Shown: positions 34,210 to 44,123 of the stretch, piece after piece
Numbering within the stretch: the stretch's first letter is position 1
Layout of the letters: every line of letters starts with the position of its first letter
Source: Rubrivivax sp.
GTDB lineage: Bacteria > Pseudomonadota > Gammaproteobacteria > Burkholderiales > Burkholderiaceae_C
DNA: 48,558 nt
Assembly: GCA_018780805.1 (NCBI GenBank)
Contig: JADMJD010000002.1
Span: 1-48,558, forward strand
Direction: 5' to 3'
The notes under the pieces: generated by a model
Database searches by the model: none
What the model was told of the DNA's origin: nothing
The model's input: the letters and a program-made list of their open reading frames with translations, nothing else
Translations under genes and position numbers: made by a program

Positions 34210-35084
34210 CTGCCGACCTGCTGGTGCAAGCCCGCGGCCTGACGGTGCGCTACGGCGCCAAGACCGCCGTGGACAACCTGAGCTTCAGCATCCCCAAGGG
34301 CCGCGTGGTGGGCCTGCTGGGCCACAACGGCGCCGGCAAGAGCACGCTGATGAAGGCCCTGGTGGGCCTGAAAGCCGCCGACGGTGAACTGAGCGTGCTG
34401 GGCCTGGACCCGGTGAAACAGCGGGTGCCGTTGCTGCAGAGCGCGTGTTACATCCCGGACGTCGCCATCCTGCCACGCTGGGCCCGCGTGTCGGAGCTGA
34501 TCACGCTGATGGCCGGCCTGCACCCGCGTTTTTCGGCCGACCGCGCACGCACGCTGCTGCGCCGCACCAGCGTCGGCCTGAACGACAAGGTGAAGAGCCT
34601 GTCCAAGGGCATGATGGTGCAGGCCCACCTGGCGCTGATCGCCAGCATCGACGCGAAGCTGATGATCCTGGACGAACCCACGCTGGGCCTGGACGTGCTG
34701 TCGCGCAAGGCCTTCTACGAGATGCTGATCGACGAGTGGTGCGACGGCGAACGCAGCGTGCTGATCTCCACCCACCAGGTGGAAGAGATCGAGAGCCTGC
34801 TGTCCGACGTGCTGATGCTCAACGAAGGCAAGCTGGTGCTGTCCATCAGCCTGGAAGACATGGACCGCCGCTTCGTCGCGCTGAGCCACGACAACGCGGT
34901 GGCCGAGCAGATGGCCGCGGCGCATCCGCTGCTGCGCTACCGCGTGCAGGGCGGCAGCGCCGCGCTCTTCGATGGGCCGCCACCCGAACATGTGCAGGCC
35001 CTGGGCCGGCGTGTGCGCCCCAGCCTGGTGGACCTGTTCGTCGCCCTGACGCGCAAGCCCGAAATCGACCGCACCCAGTTCTGA
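34206..35084 (+). CDS. ABC exporter ATP-binding protein
   Basis: A 292-residue ATPase with Walker A GHNGAGKST, Walker B LMILDEPTLGLD and the H-loop STHQVEEIE. The signature is LSKGM rather than LSGGQ, a change seen in some YtrB-like exporters. The C-terminal 70 residues are an accessory region. It pairs with the permease 21 bases downstream. The exported substrate is unknown. Confidence 0.9.
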   Translation: MTADLLVQARGLTVRYGAKTAVDNLSFSIPKGRVVGLLGHNGAGKSTLMKALVGLKAADGELSVLGLDPVKQRVPLLQSACYIPDVAILPRWARVSELITLMAGLHPRFSADRARTLLRRTSVGLNDKVKSLSKGMMVQAHLALIASIDAKLMILDEPTLGLDVLSRKAFYEMLIDEWCDGERSVLISTHQVEEIESLLSDVLMLNEGKLVLSISLEDMDRRFVALSHDNAVAEQMAAAHPLLRYRVQGGSAALFDGPPPEHVQALGRRVRPSLVDLFVALTRKPEIDRTQF

Positions 35085-35105
35085 GCCTCCCACCTGAGCC
35101 CCACC

Positions 35106-36011
35106 ATGAAACAACTTGCCCCCCTGGTGCAGCGCGAGTGGCTGCAACACCGCTTCGGCTGGAGCGTGCTGATGCTGGCGCCCACGGCGCTGGCGTTGCT
35201 GCTCACCTCCTTCGGCCAGCTGCAGTTCGACGCTGAAGACCTGAACGACCGTTTGCCCACATCGATGGCCCTGGCCACGTTGGCCGGCGGTGTGGCCTTC
35301 CACTTCGTGATCATGTGGCTGACCGCGCTGATCATCGTCACCGGCCTGGCCCGGCGCGACCACGGCGACCGGTCCATCGAGTTCTGGCTGTCCCTGCCCA
35401 CCGGCCATGCACGTAGCCTGGCCGTGCCGCTGGGTGTGCACCTGCTGCTGGCACCGGCCGCCGCCTTGCTGGTGGGACTGGTCAGCGGGATCCTGGTCTC
35501 CGTGGTGCTGGTGACGCGGGTGTCGAGTTTTGGCACCTGGCTGGCGCTGCCCTGGGGCGGCCTTCTCATCGCCGGCCTGTCCATCGCCGCCCGCCTCGCT
35601 GTGGGCCTGGTGCTGGCCACGCTGTGGTTGTCGCCCTTGATCGCGCTGACGGTGCTGATGACGGCGTGGCTGCGGCGCTGGGGCCTGGTGGTGCTGGCCG
35701 TGGGCCTGGGTGTGGGCAGCCAGGTGCTGGAAAAGCTGCTCGGCCGGCCCTTGCTGGCTGAAGTGCTGGGCACCCTGTTCCGCAACGCCGGCAAGTCGTT
35801 CAACGGCCAGGACGGCAGCGGGGTCGTGGTGGAAAATTTCTCCGACTTCGAGTCCCTGCTCGTGCTGGTGCCCAGCTGGGCGGTGGAGGACAGCGCACAG
35901 TCGATCGCCGTGTTGGCATCCCCACTGCTGGTGGGTGCGTTGCTGTTCGCGGCCGGGTGTTTTGCCCTTCTGGTGCAGTGGCGCCAACGTGGTGCCGGTG
36001 TGGCGGGCTGA
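35106..36011 (+). CDS. ABC transporter permease, ABC-2 like
   Basis: A 301-residue membrane protein with about six hydrophobic helices and an N-terminal QREWLQHRFGWSVLM start typical of ABC-2 permeases. A soluble loop (about 205-265) sits before the last helix. It completes the gntR-ATPase-permease operon. The 268 bases that follow hold a sigma-54-like promoter and no other gene. Confidence 0.85.
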   Translation: MKQLAPLVQREWLQHRFGWSVLMLAPTALALLLTSFGQLQFDAEDLNDRLPTSMALATLAGGVAFHFVIMWLTALIIVTGLARRDHGDRSIEFWLSLPTGHARSLAVPLGVHLLLAPAAALLVGLVSGILVSVVLVTRVSSFGTWLALPWGGLLIAGLSIAARLAVGLVLATLWLSPLIALTVLMTAWLRRWGLVVLAVGLGVGSQVLEKLLGRPLLAEVLGTLFRNAGKSFNGQDGSGVVVENFSDFESLLVLVPSWAVEDSAQSIAVLASPLLVGALLFAAGCFALLVQWRQRGAGVAG

Positions 36012-36205
36012 GCGGGCGCTTGCGCAGCTTGGGCCGGCCGGCGACCACCCCGCAAGTCGGGGGTCGAGTGCCGGCCCGGTGGTGCCGTACCGCCATTGAA
36101 TCTGCGCACAAATGGCCTTGTCTGGCGCGGTAAAAGAACATCTTTGCCAACCTTGAGCGCCCGCGGCTTTTGGTACCCCAGGGGCTGCGCGCGGACTGGC
36201 GTTCT

Positions 36206-36221
36206 TGGCACAGCGCATGCA
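36206..36221 (+). promoter_or_regulatory. Sigma-54 (RpoN) type promoter before the PEP-CTERM gene
   Basis: TGGCACAGCGCATGCA fits the -24/-12 consensus TGGCACG-N4-TTGCW at all but two specified positions, with the essential GG and GC at the correct 10-base spacing. The start codon is 59 bases downstream. PEP-CTERM genes in betaproteobacteria are known to be driven by RpoN with the PrsK/PrsR system, which supports the call. Confidence 0.6.
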
Positions 36222-36279
36222 TCATGTTCGGGCACGTACCAGGCATGCTCCAGGCATGCACCACTCGGAGACCGACACC

Positions 36280-36846
36280 ATGACGCTCACCGCAACCATC
36301 CGCTCCGCGCTCATGTCCCTTGCCGTGGTTTTGGCCGGGCCGGCATCGGCGTTCTACTTCAAAGGCGACACCACTGGCAGCCCGACATTTGACCGCAGCG
36401 TGGCCGATTTCAGCGGCATGCCCGCCATCGGGGAAGACGTGGCCTATGACGTGTTTGCCTTCACCGTCACAGCCGACGGGGTCTACAAGTTCGGCAGCCT
36501 GGTGAGCGGCTATCTCCAGGACTCACCGGCCTGGGACCAGTACCTCTTCCTTTACAGCGGCAGCTTCGATCCGACGGCGCCCATGCTCAACGGCGTGGCC
36601 GGCAACGATGACTTCCCCGACATCGGCCGCAGCGGCTTCCAGACCTCGCTGACCGCCGGCACGTCCTACTTCCTGGTGACCACCGGGTATGAGGCCGATG
36701 ACTTCGGCGGGTACCTGAACTGGATCCACGGCGGCACCGTGGTGCCGGGCATCCCGGAATCCAGCACCTACGCCATGCTGGCCCTCGGCCTGATGGGTGT
36801 GGCGGTCGCTGTTCGTCAGCGCCGCGGTGTCGACACCTTGCACTGA
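36280..36846 (+). CDS. PEP-CTERM sorting-domain protein
   Basis: A 188-residue exported protein. The signal peptide is about 1-23 (LAGPASA). The centre is a beta-rich domain of about 130 residues (similar in style to DVUA0089/FxDxF-type PEP-CTERM proteins, with DVFAFTVTADGVYKFGS and GTSYFLVTTG). The C-terminus has the sorting signal: IPESSTYAML, a hydrophobic helix, then RQRR. The usual PEP triplet reads PES here. Such proteins are processed by exosortase and linked to exopolysaccharide and floc formation. The ATG at 36280 has GGAG upstream; in-frame 36205 is too early and precedes the promoter's start site. Confidence 0.88.
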   Translation: MTLTATIRSALMSLAVVLAGPASAFYFKGDTTGSPTFDRSVADFSGMPAIGEDVAYDVFAFTVTADGVYKFGSLVSGYLQDSPAWDQYLFLYSGSFDPTAPMLNGVAGNDDFPDIGRSGFQTSLTAGTSYFLVTTGYEADDFGGYLNWIHGGTVVPGIPESSTYAMLALGLMGVAVAVRQRRGVDTLH

Positions 36847-36885
36847 GCGGCGCGATGACGGCGCCGCACAAAGACGGCGCCGCAC

Positions 36886-36916
36886 AAAAAAAAGCCCGGC
36901 TGAGCCGGGCTTTTTT
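36886..36916. terminator. Bidirectional intrinsic terminator
   Basis: Eight A, then GCCCGGC, loop TGA, GCCGGGC, then six T. This stem with A/T runs on both sides serves the PEP-CTERM gene (+) and isocitrate lyase (-), whose ends converge here. Confidence 0.92.
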
Positions 36917-36935
36917 GTGCGTGGCCGCGTGGGCT

Positions 36936-38234
<1,299 letters not shown>

Positions 38235-38316
38235 GGCAAGGCTCCTGAAGGGGATGGAAAAGCGGGGAATCAACACCTTCAGCGTAACGGCACAGCGGCC
38301 AGCTGCCAAGACTTAT

Positions 38317-38330
38317 GTCTTATATAAGAC
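38317..38330. promoter_or_regulatory. Perfect 14-bp palindrome in the aceA promoter region
   Basis: GTCTTATATAAGAC lies 83 bases before the aceA start inside the only AT-rich stretch of the 291-base gap between aceA and agmatinase. It could be the operator of a TCA/glyoxylate-cycle repressor. The regulator is not encoded nearby. The rest of the gap (38235-38525) shows no ORF of its own. Confidence 0.5.
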
Positions 38331-38525
38331 AAAAGATAGTAGTCAATAAAAACAATGACTTGGAGTATTCATCTCACGATGCGGAACAACCTTCGACAGT
38401 CTGCAATCTCATGCGGCGGTGCAGCATCCCTCAATTTCACAATGCGGGATGATGGAAGAATCCATGAAATGCCGGGCTGCTCCCTGCGTTGTAATCACCC
38501 GCTGCATCCTCCAAGGCTTTTGCCG

Positions 38526-39455
38526 ATGAGTTCCTTCGCCTTCCTCTCCGACACCGGTTTCATCAAGGCCCCGGCGGCCGTTGACCAGCCCTTTGCCGTG
38601 GCCGGCATCGCCTGGGACGGATCCACCACCAACCGCCCGGGCGCACGTTTCGGCCCGCGTGCCGTCCGCGCCGCCAGCCACATGCTGTGCGACGGCACGC
38701 ACCCGCTGTTCGACGTCACGCCCGAAGGCCTGCTGGGCGACGCCGGTGATCTGGCCCTGCCCAACACCTCGCTGTCCGGTATGCGCGCAGCGATGGGCGC
38801 GCCCGTGGCGGCGCTGATCCGCCGCCACCACATGGCCTGGATCGGCGGCGACCACTCGATCACCTTGCCGCTGCTGCGGGCCTACCGCGCCTGGCTGGGC
38901 CGGCCGCTGGCGGTGCTGCACTTCGACGCGCATTGCGACACCTGGACCGACCACTTCGGCGAGCCCAGCGGCCATGGCACCTGGGTCTACGAGGCCATCG
39001 AAGAAGGCCTGGTCGTGCCCGAATGTTTTGTGCAGGTCGGCATCCGCTCAGCCGGCGAACGCGCGGCCCGCGAGTACGTCAATGACCGCGGCGGGCGCAT
39101 TCACACAGCGCGCCAGCTGCGCGGCGCAGAAGGCTCCGCCGCCTTGGGGCCGGTGCTCGACGACCTGCGCCGACGCCTGGCCGCCCACGGTCAGCCGCCG
39201 CTGTACCTGAGCCTGGACATCGATTGCCTGGACCCGGCCTTTGCACCGGGTACCGGCACGCCGGAGCCGGGCGGGCTGAGCACCAACCAGGTGCTGACCT
39301 TGCTCGAAGATGGCGCAGACCTGCCCTGGATCGGCATGGATTGTGTGGAGGTCGCACCGGCCTACGACCATGCCGAGCTGACCAGCTACGCCGCAGCGCA
39401 CTTTGTCTGGACCTACCTCTGCGGCCGCGTGGCGCATGCGTCCCGCAAAGCTTGA
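38526..39455 (+). CDS. speB: Agmatinase (arginase/ureohydrolase family)
   Basis: A 309-residue manganese ureohydrolase. The metal motifs are GGDHSI, HFDAHCDT and SLDIDCLDPAFAPGTGTPEPGG, in that order. Agmatinase makes putrescine plus urea from agmatine. That fits the putrescine genes downstream, but guanidinobutyrase or another ureohydrolase activity is possible from sequence alone. ATG 38526 was chosen; an in-frame ATG at 38355 would add an atypical tail. Confidence 0.85.
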   Translation: MSSFAFLSDTGFIKAPAAVDQPFAVAGIAWDGSTTNRPGARFGPRAVRAASHMLCDGTHPLFDVTPEGLLGDAGDLALPNTSLSGMRAAMGAPVAALIRRHHMAWIGGDHSITLPLLRAYRAWLGRPLAVLHFDAHCDTWTDHFGEPSGHGTWVYEAIEEGLVVPECFVQVGIRSAGERAAREYVNDRGGRIHTARQLRGAEGSAALGPVLDDLRRRLAAHGQPPLYLSLDIDCLDPAFAPGTGTPEPGGLSTNQVLTLLEDGADLPWIGMDCVEVAPAYDHAELTSYAAAHFVWTYLCGRVAHASRKA

Positions 39456-39514
39456 TCGGGCGCAAAGCGGGGCGCGGCGGGGCCCGAAGAATGCGGGGCA
39501 TCAGGAGGTTCCCG

Positions 39515-40054
39515 ATGAACGCCCAGCGCACCCGCCCTTCCCGCACCAGCTTCACCCCGCCCGATGACTTCGAAGCGCTGGACCGCACCCACATCGAGGT
39601 GATGCAGGTGCTCGGCATCCTGGCCCGGTTGCTGGACCATGTGGACGACAACGGCCCCGACGCCGTGGCGCGCCGCATGGCCACCGAGGTGCGAAGTTTC
39701 TTTGAAGGCCGCGCGCGACGGCACCACGCCGACGAAGACGAGCAGGTCTTCCCCGCGCTGCTCGCCAGCGGCGATGAGGAACTGGTGCACCACGTGAAGC
39801 GCCTGCAGCAGGACCATGGCTGGCTGGAGGAAGACTGGCTGGCACTGGCCCCGCATCTGGCCGCCATCGAACAGGGCTACAACGGGTACGACCTGACCCT
39901 GCTGCAGCATGCGCTGCCGGTGTTCACCGCGCTCTACCGGGAGCACATCGCACTGGAAGAAGCCGTGGTCTACCCGGCTGCGCGCCGCCACCGCGACGCG
40001 CTGGCGCGTGGCGCCGTGGCGCGCCTCACAGCGGCAATGCCGTTGTCTTCTTGA
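39515..40054 (+). CDS. Hemerythrin-domain protein
   Basis: A 179-residue four-helix protein with a non-heme di-iron site: LDRTHIEVM, RRHHADEDEQVFP, LVHHVKRLQQDH and YREHIALEEAVVYP supply the His/Glu ligands of the bacterial hemerythrin family. AGGAGG lies 6 bases before the ATG. Its 3' end overlaps the convergent Lrp gene by 29 bases. It may bind oxygen or nitric oxide, or store iron. The role is unknown. Confidence 0.88.
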   Translation: MNAQRTRPSRTSFTPPDDFEALDRTHIEVMQVLGILARLLDHVDDNGPDAVARRMATEVRSFFEGRARRHHADEDEQVFPALLASGDEELVHHVKRLQQDHGWLEEDWLALAPHLAAIEQGYNGYDLTLLQHALPVFTALYREHIALEEAVVYPAARRHRDALARGAVARLTAAMPLSS

Positions 40055-40505
40055 CGGTGCGCAGCACCAGCATCGAGTTCGAACGCACCACCCCCGGCAG
40101 CCGCGGCAGCACCTCGGCGTGGAAACGCTCCAGGTCGGCCGCGTCCCGGTACATGAAGCGCACCAGGTAGTCGTTGGTGCCGGCGACGTAAAAGCAGTCC
40201 AGGATCTCCGGCGTGGCCTGGGCCGCATGCTCAAATGCCTGCAGGCGCTGCGGCTGCGTGCTCTCCAGGTTGATGATGGTGAAACTGGTGCCCTGCCGGC
40301 CCAGCGCGCGCGGGTTCAACAGCGCCACGTAGGTGTCGATCACGCCGGCGTCCTCCAGCGCCTTCACGCGGCGCAGACAGGCCGAGGGCGACAGGTGCAC
40401 CCGCTGTGCCAGGTCCTGGTTCGAGATCCGCCCGTTGGCTTGCAGCTCGGCCAGGATCTGGCGGTCCATCGCATCCAGTTGCACCGGTTCATCCGGGGTT
40501 CGCAT
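40026..40505 (-). CDS. Lrp/AsnC-family transcriptional regulator
   Basis: A 159-residue regulator. The N-terminal helix-turn-helix is LDAMDRQILAELQANGRISNQD onward (LAQRVHLSPSACLRRVKALEDAGVI). The RAM ligand domain follows (about 75-150). It is divergent from the putrescine operon, 133 bases from its start, so it is the best candidate for control of that operon by an amino acid or amine. ATG 40505 was preferred to a 26-residue upstream extension. Confidence 0.92.
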   Translation of the reverse strand: MRTPDEPVQLDAMDRQILAELQANGRISNQDLAQRVHLSPSACLRRVKALEDAGVIDTYVALLNPRALGRQGTSFTIINLESTQPQRLQAFEHAAQATPEILDCFYVAGTNDYLVRFMYRDAADLERFHAEVLPRLPGVVRSNSMLVLRTVKKTTALPL

Positions 40506-40638
40506 GTTCTGCCGTCGTGAAGCCTTGAATCCGCAGGATTGTGCGCCGCTGCGGGTGAACCCGGCCAGTGCATGCACACACATTGCGCAGCCGTCGCACT
40601 AGACTGCACCCTGGCCCGCCGCATGCTTTGGAGACCCC

Positions 40639-41946
40639 ATGGACACCACCCAAGACGCCTACTGGATGCCCTTCACCGCCAACCGGCAGTTCAAGAAGAA
40701 CCCCCGGTTGCTGAGCAAGGCCTCGGGCATGCACTACTGGGACGACCAGGGCCGCGAGATCCTCGACGGCGTGGCCGGCCTGTGGTGCGTGAATGCCGGC
40801 CATGGCCGAGACAAGATCACCCAGGCCATCCAGGCGCAGGCCGCCGAGATGGATTTCTGCCCGCCCTTCCAGATGGCCCACCCCAAGGCCTTCGAGCTGG
40901 CCCGGCGCGTGGCCGACCTGGCACCCGCCGGCATGGGCAAGGTGTTTTTCACCAACTCCGGCTCGGAATCGGTGGACACCGCGCTGAAGATGGCGCTGGC
41001 CTACCACCGCGTGCGCGGCGAAGGCCAGCGCACCCGACTGATCGGCCGCGAGCGCGGTTACCACGGCGTCAACTTCGGCGGCATCTCGGTGGGTGGCATG
41101 GTCGCCAACCGCAAGATGTTCGGCAGCATGCTGGGCGGTGTGGACCACATCCGCCACACCCACGATCCGGCGCGCAACAGCTACACCGTCGGCCAGCCGG
41201 CGCATGGCGCCGAGTTCGCAGACGACCTGGAACGCCTGGTGGCGCTGCACGACGCGTCGACCATCGCCGCCGTGATCGTCGAGCCGGTGGCCGGCTCCAC
41301 CGGCGTGCTGGTACCGCCAGTCGGTTACCTGCAGCGCCTGCGCGAGATCTGCGACAAACACGGCATCCTGCTGATCTTCGACGAGGTCATCACCGGCTTC
41401 GGCCGCACCGGCAACCCGTTTGCCGCGCAGACCTTCGGTGTCACGCCCGACCTGATGGTGGTGGCCAAGGGCCTGACCAACGGCGCCGTGCCCATGGGTG
41501 CCGTGATCGCACGCGACAGCATCTACGACGCCTTCATGAACGGCCCGGAGCACCTGATCGAGTTTTTCCACGGCTACACCTATTCGGCCCACCCGCTGGC
41601 CTGCGCCGCCGGCCTGGCCACGCTGGACACCTACGCCGAAGAAGGCCTGCTGACCCGCGCGCAGCAGGTGCAGGCTTACTTTGCCGAATCGCTGCACGCG
41701 CTGCGTGGCGAGCCGAACGTGATCGATGTGCGCAACATCGGCCTGGTGGGTGGCATCGAGCTGGCCTCGCTGCCGGGCGAGCCGGCCAAGCGGGCGTTTG
41801 GCATCTTCCTGGACTGCTACAAGGAAGGGGTGCTGATCCGCACCACGGGCGACACGCTGGCACTCTCGCCGCCGCTGATCATCGAGCGTGAGCACATCGA
41901 CCGCATCGTCGGCACCATCCGCGCGGCGTTGCGCCGGGCGGCCTGA
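40639..41946 (+). CDS. Class III aminotransferase, omega-amino acid:pyruvate type
   Basis: A 435-residue PLP enzyme. DAYWMPFTANRQFK at the N-terminus is characteristic of beta-alanine/omega-amino-acid:pyruvate aminotransferases. The PLP Lys lies in VVAKGLTNGAVPMG. IFDEVITGFGRTG precedes it. First gene of the polyamine operon. It could remove the amino group of GABA, beta-alanine or a diamine product. GGAGA lies upstream of the ATG. Confidence 0.92.
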   Translation: MDTTQDAYWMPFTANRQFKKNPRLLSKASGMHYWDDQGREILDGVAGLWCVNAGHGRDKITQAIQAQAAEMDFCPPFQMAHPKAFELARRVADLAPAGMGKVFFTNSGSESVDTALKMALAYHRVRGEGQRTRLIGRERGYHGVNFGGISVGGMVANRKMFGSMLGGVDHIRHTHDPARNSYTVGQPAHGAEFADDLERLVALHDASTIAAVIVEPVAGSTGVLVPPVGYLQRLREICDKHGILLIFDEVITGFGRTGNPFAAQTFGVTPDLMVVAKGLTNGAVPMGAVIARDSIYDAFMNGPEHLIEFFHGYTYSAHPLACAAGLATLDTYAEEGLLTRAQQVQAYFAESLHALRGEPNVIDVRNIGLVGGIELASLPGEPAKRAFGIFLDCYKEGVLIRTTGDTLALSPPLIIEREHIDRIVGTIRAALRRAA

Positions 41947-41988
41947 ACACCGCGCCCGCGACCTGACACCGAGGGCGCTGCCTATCGT

Positions 41989-43284
41989 ATGCCGTTGCTC
42001 GACACCGACCGCGCGCTGACCCGGGACTCGTACTACGCCGCCACGGCGCAGCGCGAGGTGGTCTATCCGCCGCTGTCGGGCTCGACCAGCTGCGATGTGG
42101 CCATCGTCGGGGGCGGTCTGGCCGGCCTGTCGGCCGCGATCGAGTTGCGCCGGCAGGGCCTGGACGTGCTGCTGCTGGAAGCGCAGCAGATCGGCTTTGG
42201 CGCCAGCGGCCGCAACGGCGGCCAGGCCATCCACGGACTGGCCTGCGAGCAGGACGTGGTCGAGGCGCAGCTTGGCCTGGACGACGCCAAACAGGTCTGG
42301 GCGATGTCGCTGGAAGCGCTGGACCTGATCCGCCAGCGCATCGCCGAACACCGCATTGACTGCAACTGGCAGGACGGTTACCTGGGCCTGGCCACCACGG
42401 CCGCCAAGGGCCGCGCGCTGGCCCAGTGGGCCGACCGCATCGAACGTGTCTACGGCTACCCGCTGACACGCATCACGCCCGGTCACCTGCAGCAGTGGAT
42501 CAACAGCCCGCGTTTCCACAGCGGCATCCACGACCCCCGCTCCGGCCACCTGCACCCGCTGAAGTACACGCTGGGCCTGGCCCGGGCTGCCGCCGCGGCC
42601 GGTGTACGCCTGCACGAAAACACCGCAGTGACGGCCCTGCAACCCGGCGACACGCCACTGCTGCACACTGCCGCCGGCACCGTGCGTGCGCGCCAGGTGC
42701 TGCTGGCCGGCAACGTCTACCTGCAGGGCCTGGCGCCGGACCTGGCCGCGCGCATCATGCCGGTCGGCACCTACATCGCCTGCAGCGCGGCGCTGGACCC
42801 GGCGCGTCTGCAGGCCTTGATCCCCAGCCGTTCGGCGGTGTGCGACACCAACTTCGTGCTCGATTACTTCCGCCCCACGGCCGACCACCGGCTGCTGTAC
42901 GGCGGGCGCGTGAGCTACAGCACCCTGACACCGGCCCGCCTGGCCGACAGCATGCGCCAGCGCATGCTGGCGAGCTTTCCGCAACTGGCCGACGTGCCGG
43001 TGGAGTACGCCTGGGGCGGGTTCGTCGACATCACGATGAACCGCGCGCCCGACTTCGGCCGCCTGCCCGGCCATGTGTATTACCTGCAGGGTTTTTCGGG
43101 CCACGGCCTGGCGCTCACCGGCCTGGCCGGCCGGCTGGTGGCCGAGGCCATCGGCGGCGACGCCCGCCGCTTCGATGTGTTTGCCCGCCTGAAACACCGC
43201 CCCTTCCCCGGCGGCGCGCGGCTGCGCACACCGGCGCTGGTGCTGGGCATGGCTTGGTACCGTTTGCGCGATATGCTGGGATGA
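41989..43284 (+). CDS. puuB: FAD-dependent gamma-glutamylputrescine oxidase-like enzyme
   Basis: A 431-residue DAO-family flavoenzyme. The dinucleotide motif is VAIVGGGLAGLSAAIELR, followed by GFGASGRNGGQ, as in PuuB/OrdL proteins. The C-terminal GFSGHGLALTGLAGRLVAEA is also family-typical. It oxidises gamma-glutamylputrescine to its aldehyde in the Puu pathway. The stop overlaps the puuD start by 4 bases. Confidence 0.87.
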   Translation: MPLLDTDRALTRDSYYAATAQREVVYPPLSGSTSCDVAIVGGGLAGLSAAIELRRQGLDVLLLEAQQIGFGASGRNGGQAIHGLACEQDVVEAQLGLDDAKQVWAMSLEALDLIRQRIAEHRIDCNWQDGYLGLATTAAKGRALAQWADRIERVYGYPLTRITPGHLQQWINSPRFHSGIHDPRSGHLHPLKYTLGLARAAAAAGVRLHENTAVTALQPGDTPLLHTAAGTVRARQVLLAGNVYLQGLAPDLAARIMPVGTYIACSAALDPARLQALIPSRSAVCDTNFVLDYFRPTADHRLLYGGRVSYSTLTPARLADSMRQRMLASFPQLADVPVEYAWGGFVDITMNRAPDFGRLPGHVYYLQGFSGHGLALTGLAGRLVAEAIGGDARRFDVFARLKHRPFPGGARLRTPALVLGMAWYRLRDMLG

Positions 43285-44123
43285 GCGCCATGAGCACACA
43301 CCAACAACCCCCGATCGTCCTCGTGCCCGCCTGCAACCGCATGCTGGGTGAACACCCTTTCCACATCGCCGGCCGCAAGTACCTGGAGGCCGTGCGCCTG
43401 GCCGGCGCGCTGCCGCTGGTGGTGCCACGCGCCGAGCCCGAAGAGTTCGAGACCCTGCTGGCGCTGGCCGACGGCGTGCTGCTGACCGGCTCGCCGTCCA
43501 ACGTGCACCCGCGGCACTTTGGCGAAGATGTGCACGACCCGGCCCTGCCGCTGGACCCGCAGCGCGACGACTGGACGCTGCCGCTGATCCCGATGATCCT
43601 GGCCCGCGGCCTGCCCCTGCTGGCCATCTGCCGCGGCGCGCAGGAGGTGAACGTGGCGCTGGGTGGCACGCTGCACCAGGCGGTGCAGGAGCTGGGCCCC
43701 TACGCCGACCACCGCGCCGACGATGAACAGCCCGCCGCGGTGCAGTACGGCCCGGCGCACCCGCTGCACGCGGTGCCGGGCGGCCTGCTCAGCGGCATCG
43801 TCGGCCGCGAAGACTTCGAGGTCAACTCGGTGCACGGCCAGGCCGTGAACCGGCTGGCGCCCGGCCTGCGGGCCGAAGCGCATGCACCCGACGGCCTGGT
43901 GGAGGCTTTTACGCAGCCGGCCGCACCCGGCTTCAACCTGTGTGTGCAGTGGCACCCCGAGTGGCGGGCTTCAGAGAATCCGGCGTCGATGCGCCTGCTG
44001 GGCGCCTTCGGCCTGGCCGTGCGCCAGTACCGCGACCGGGTGCGGGGGCCCCTGCCCGCGGCGGCTGCTGAACCGTCTGTTGTGACGTTCACTGCCCCAC
44101 ATTCCCTCACAGGTGCCAAATGA
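43281..44123 (+). CDS. puuD: Gamma-glutamyl-GABA hydrolase (class I glutamine amidotransferase) PuuD/SpuA
   Basis: A 280-residue peptidase C26 protein that frees GABA from gamma-glutamyl-GABA. The nucleophile is Cys in LAICRGAQE. The His/Glu pair is in VQWHPEW. Typical loops are LTGSPSNVHP and VNSVHGQAV. The first ATG overlaps the puuB stop; an ATG three codons later is possible. It is coupled to the glutamine-synthetase-like gene by an ATGA overlap. Confidence 0.93.
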   Translation: MSAMSTHQQPPIVLVPACNRMLGEHPFHIAGRKYLEAVRLAGALPLVVPRAEPEEFETLLALADGVLLTGSPSNVHPRHFGEDVHDPALPLDPQRDDWTLPLIPMILARGLPLLAICRGAQEVNVALGGTLHQAVQELGPYADHRADDEQPAAVQYGPAHPLHAVPGGLLSGIVGREDFEVNSVHGQAVNRLAPGLRAEAHAPDGLVEAFTQPAAPGFNLCVQWHPEWRASENPASMRLLGAFGLAVRQYRDRVRGPLPAAAAEPSVVTFTAPHSLTGAK

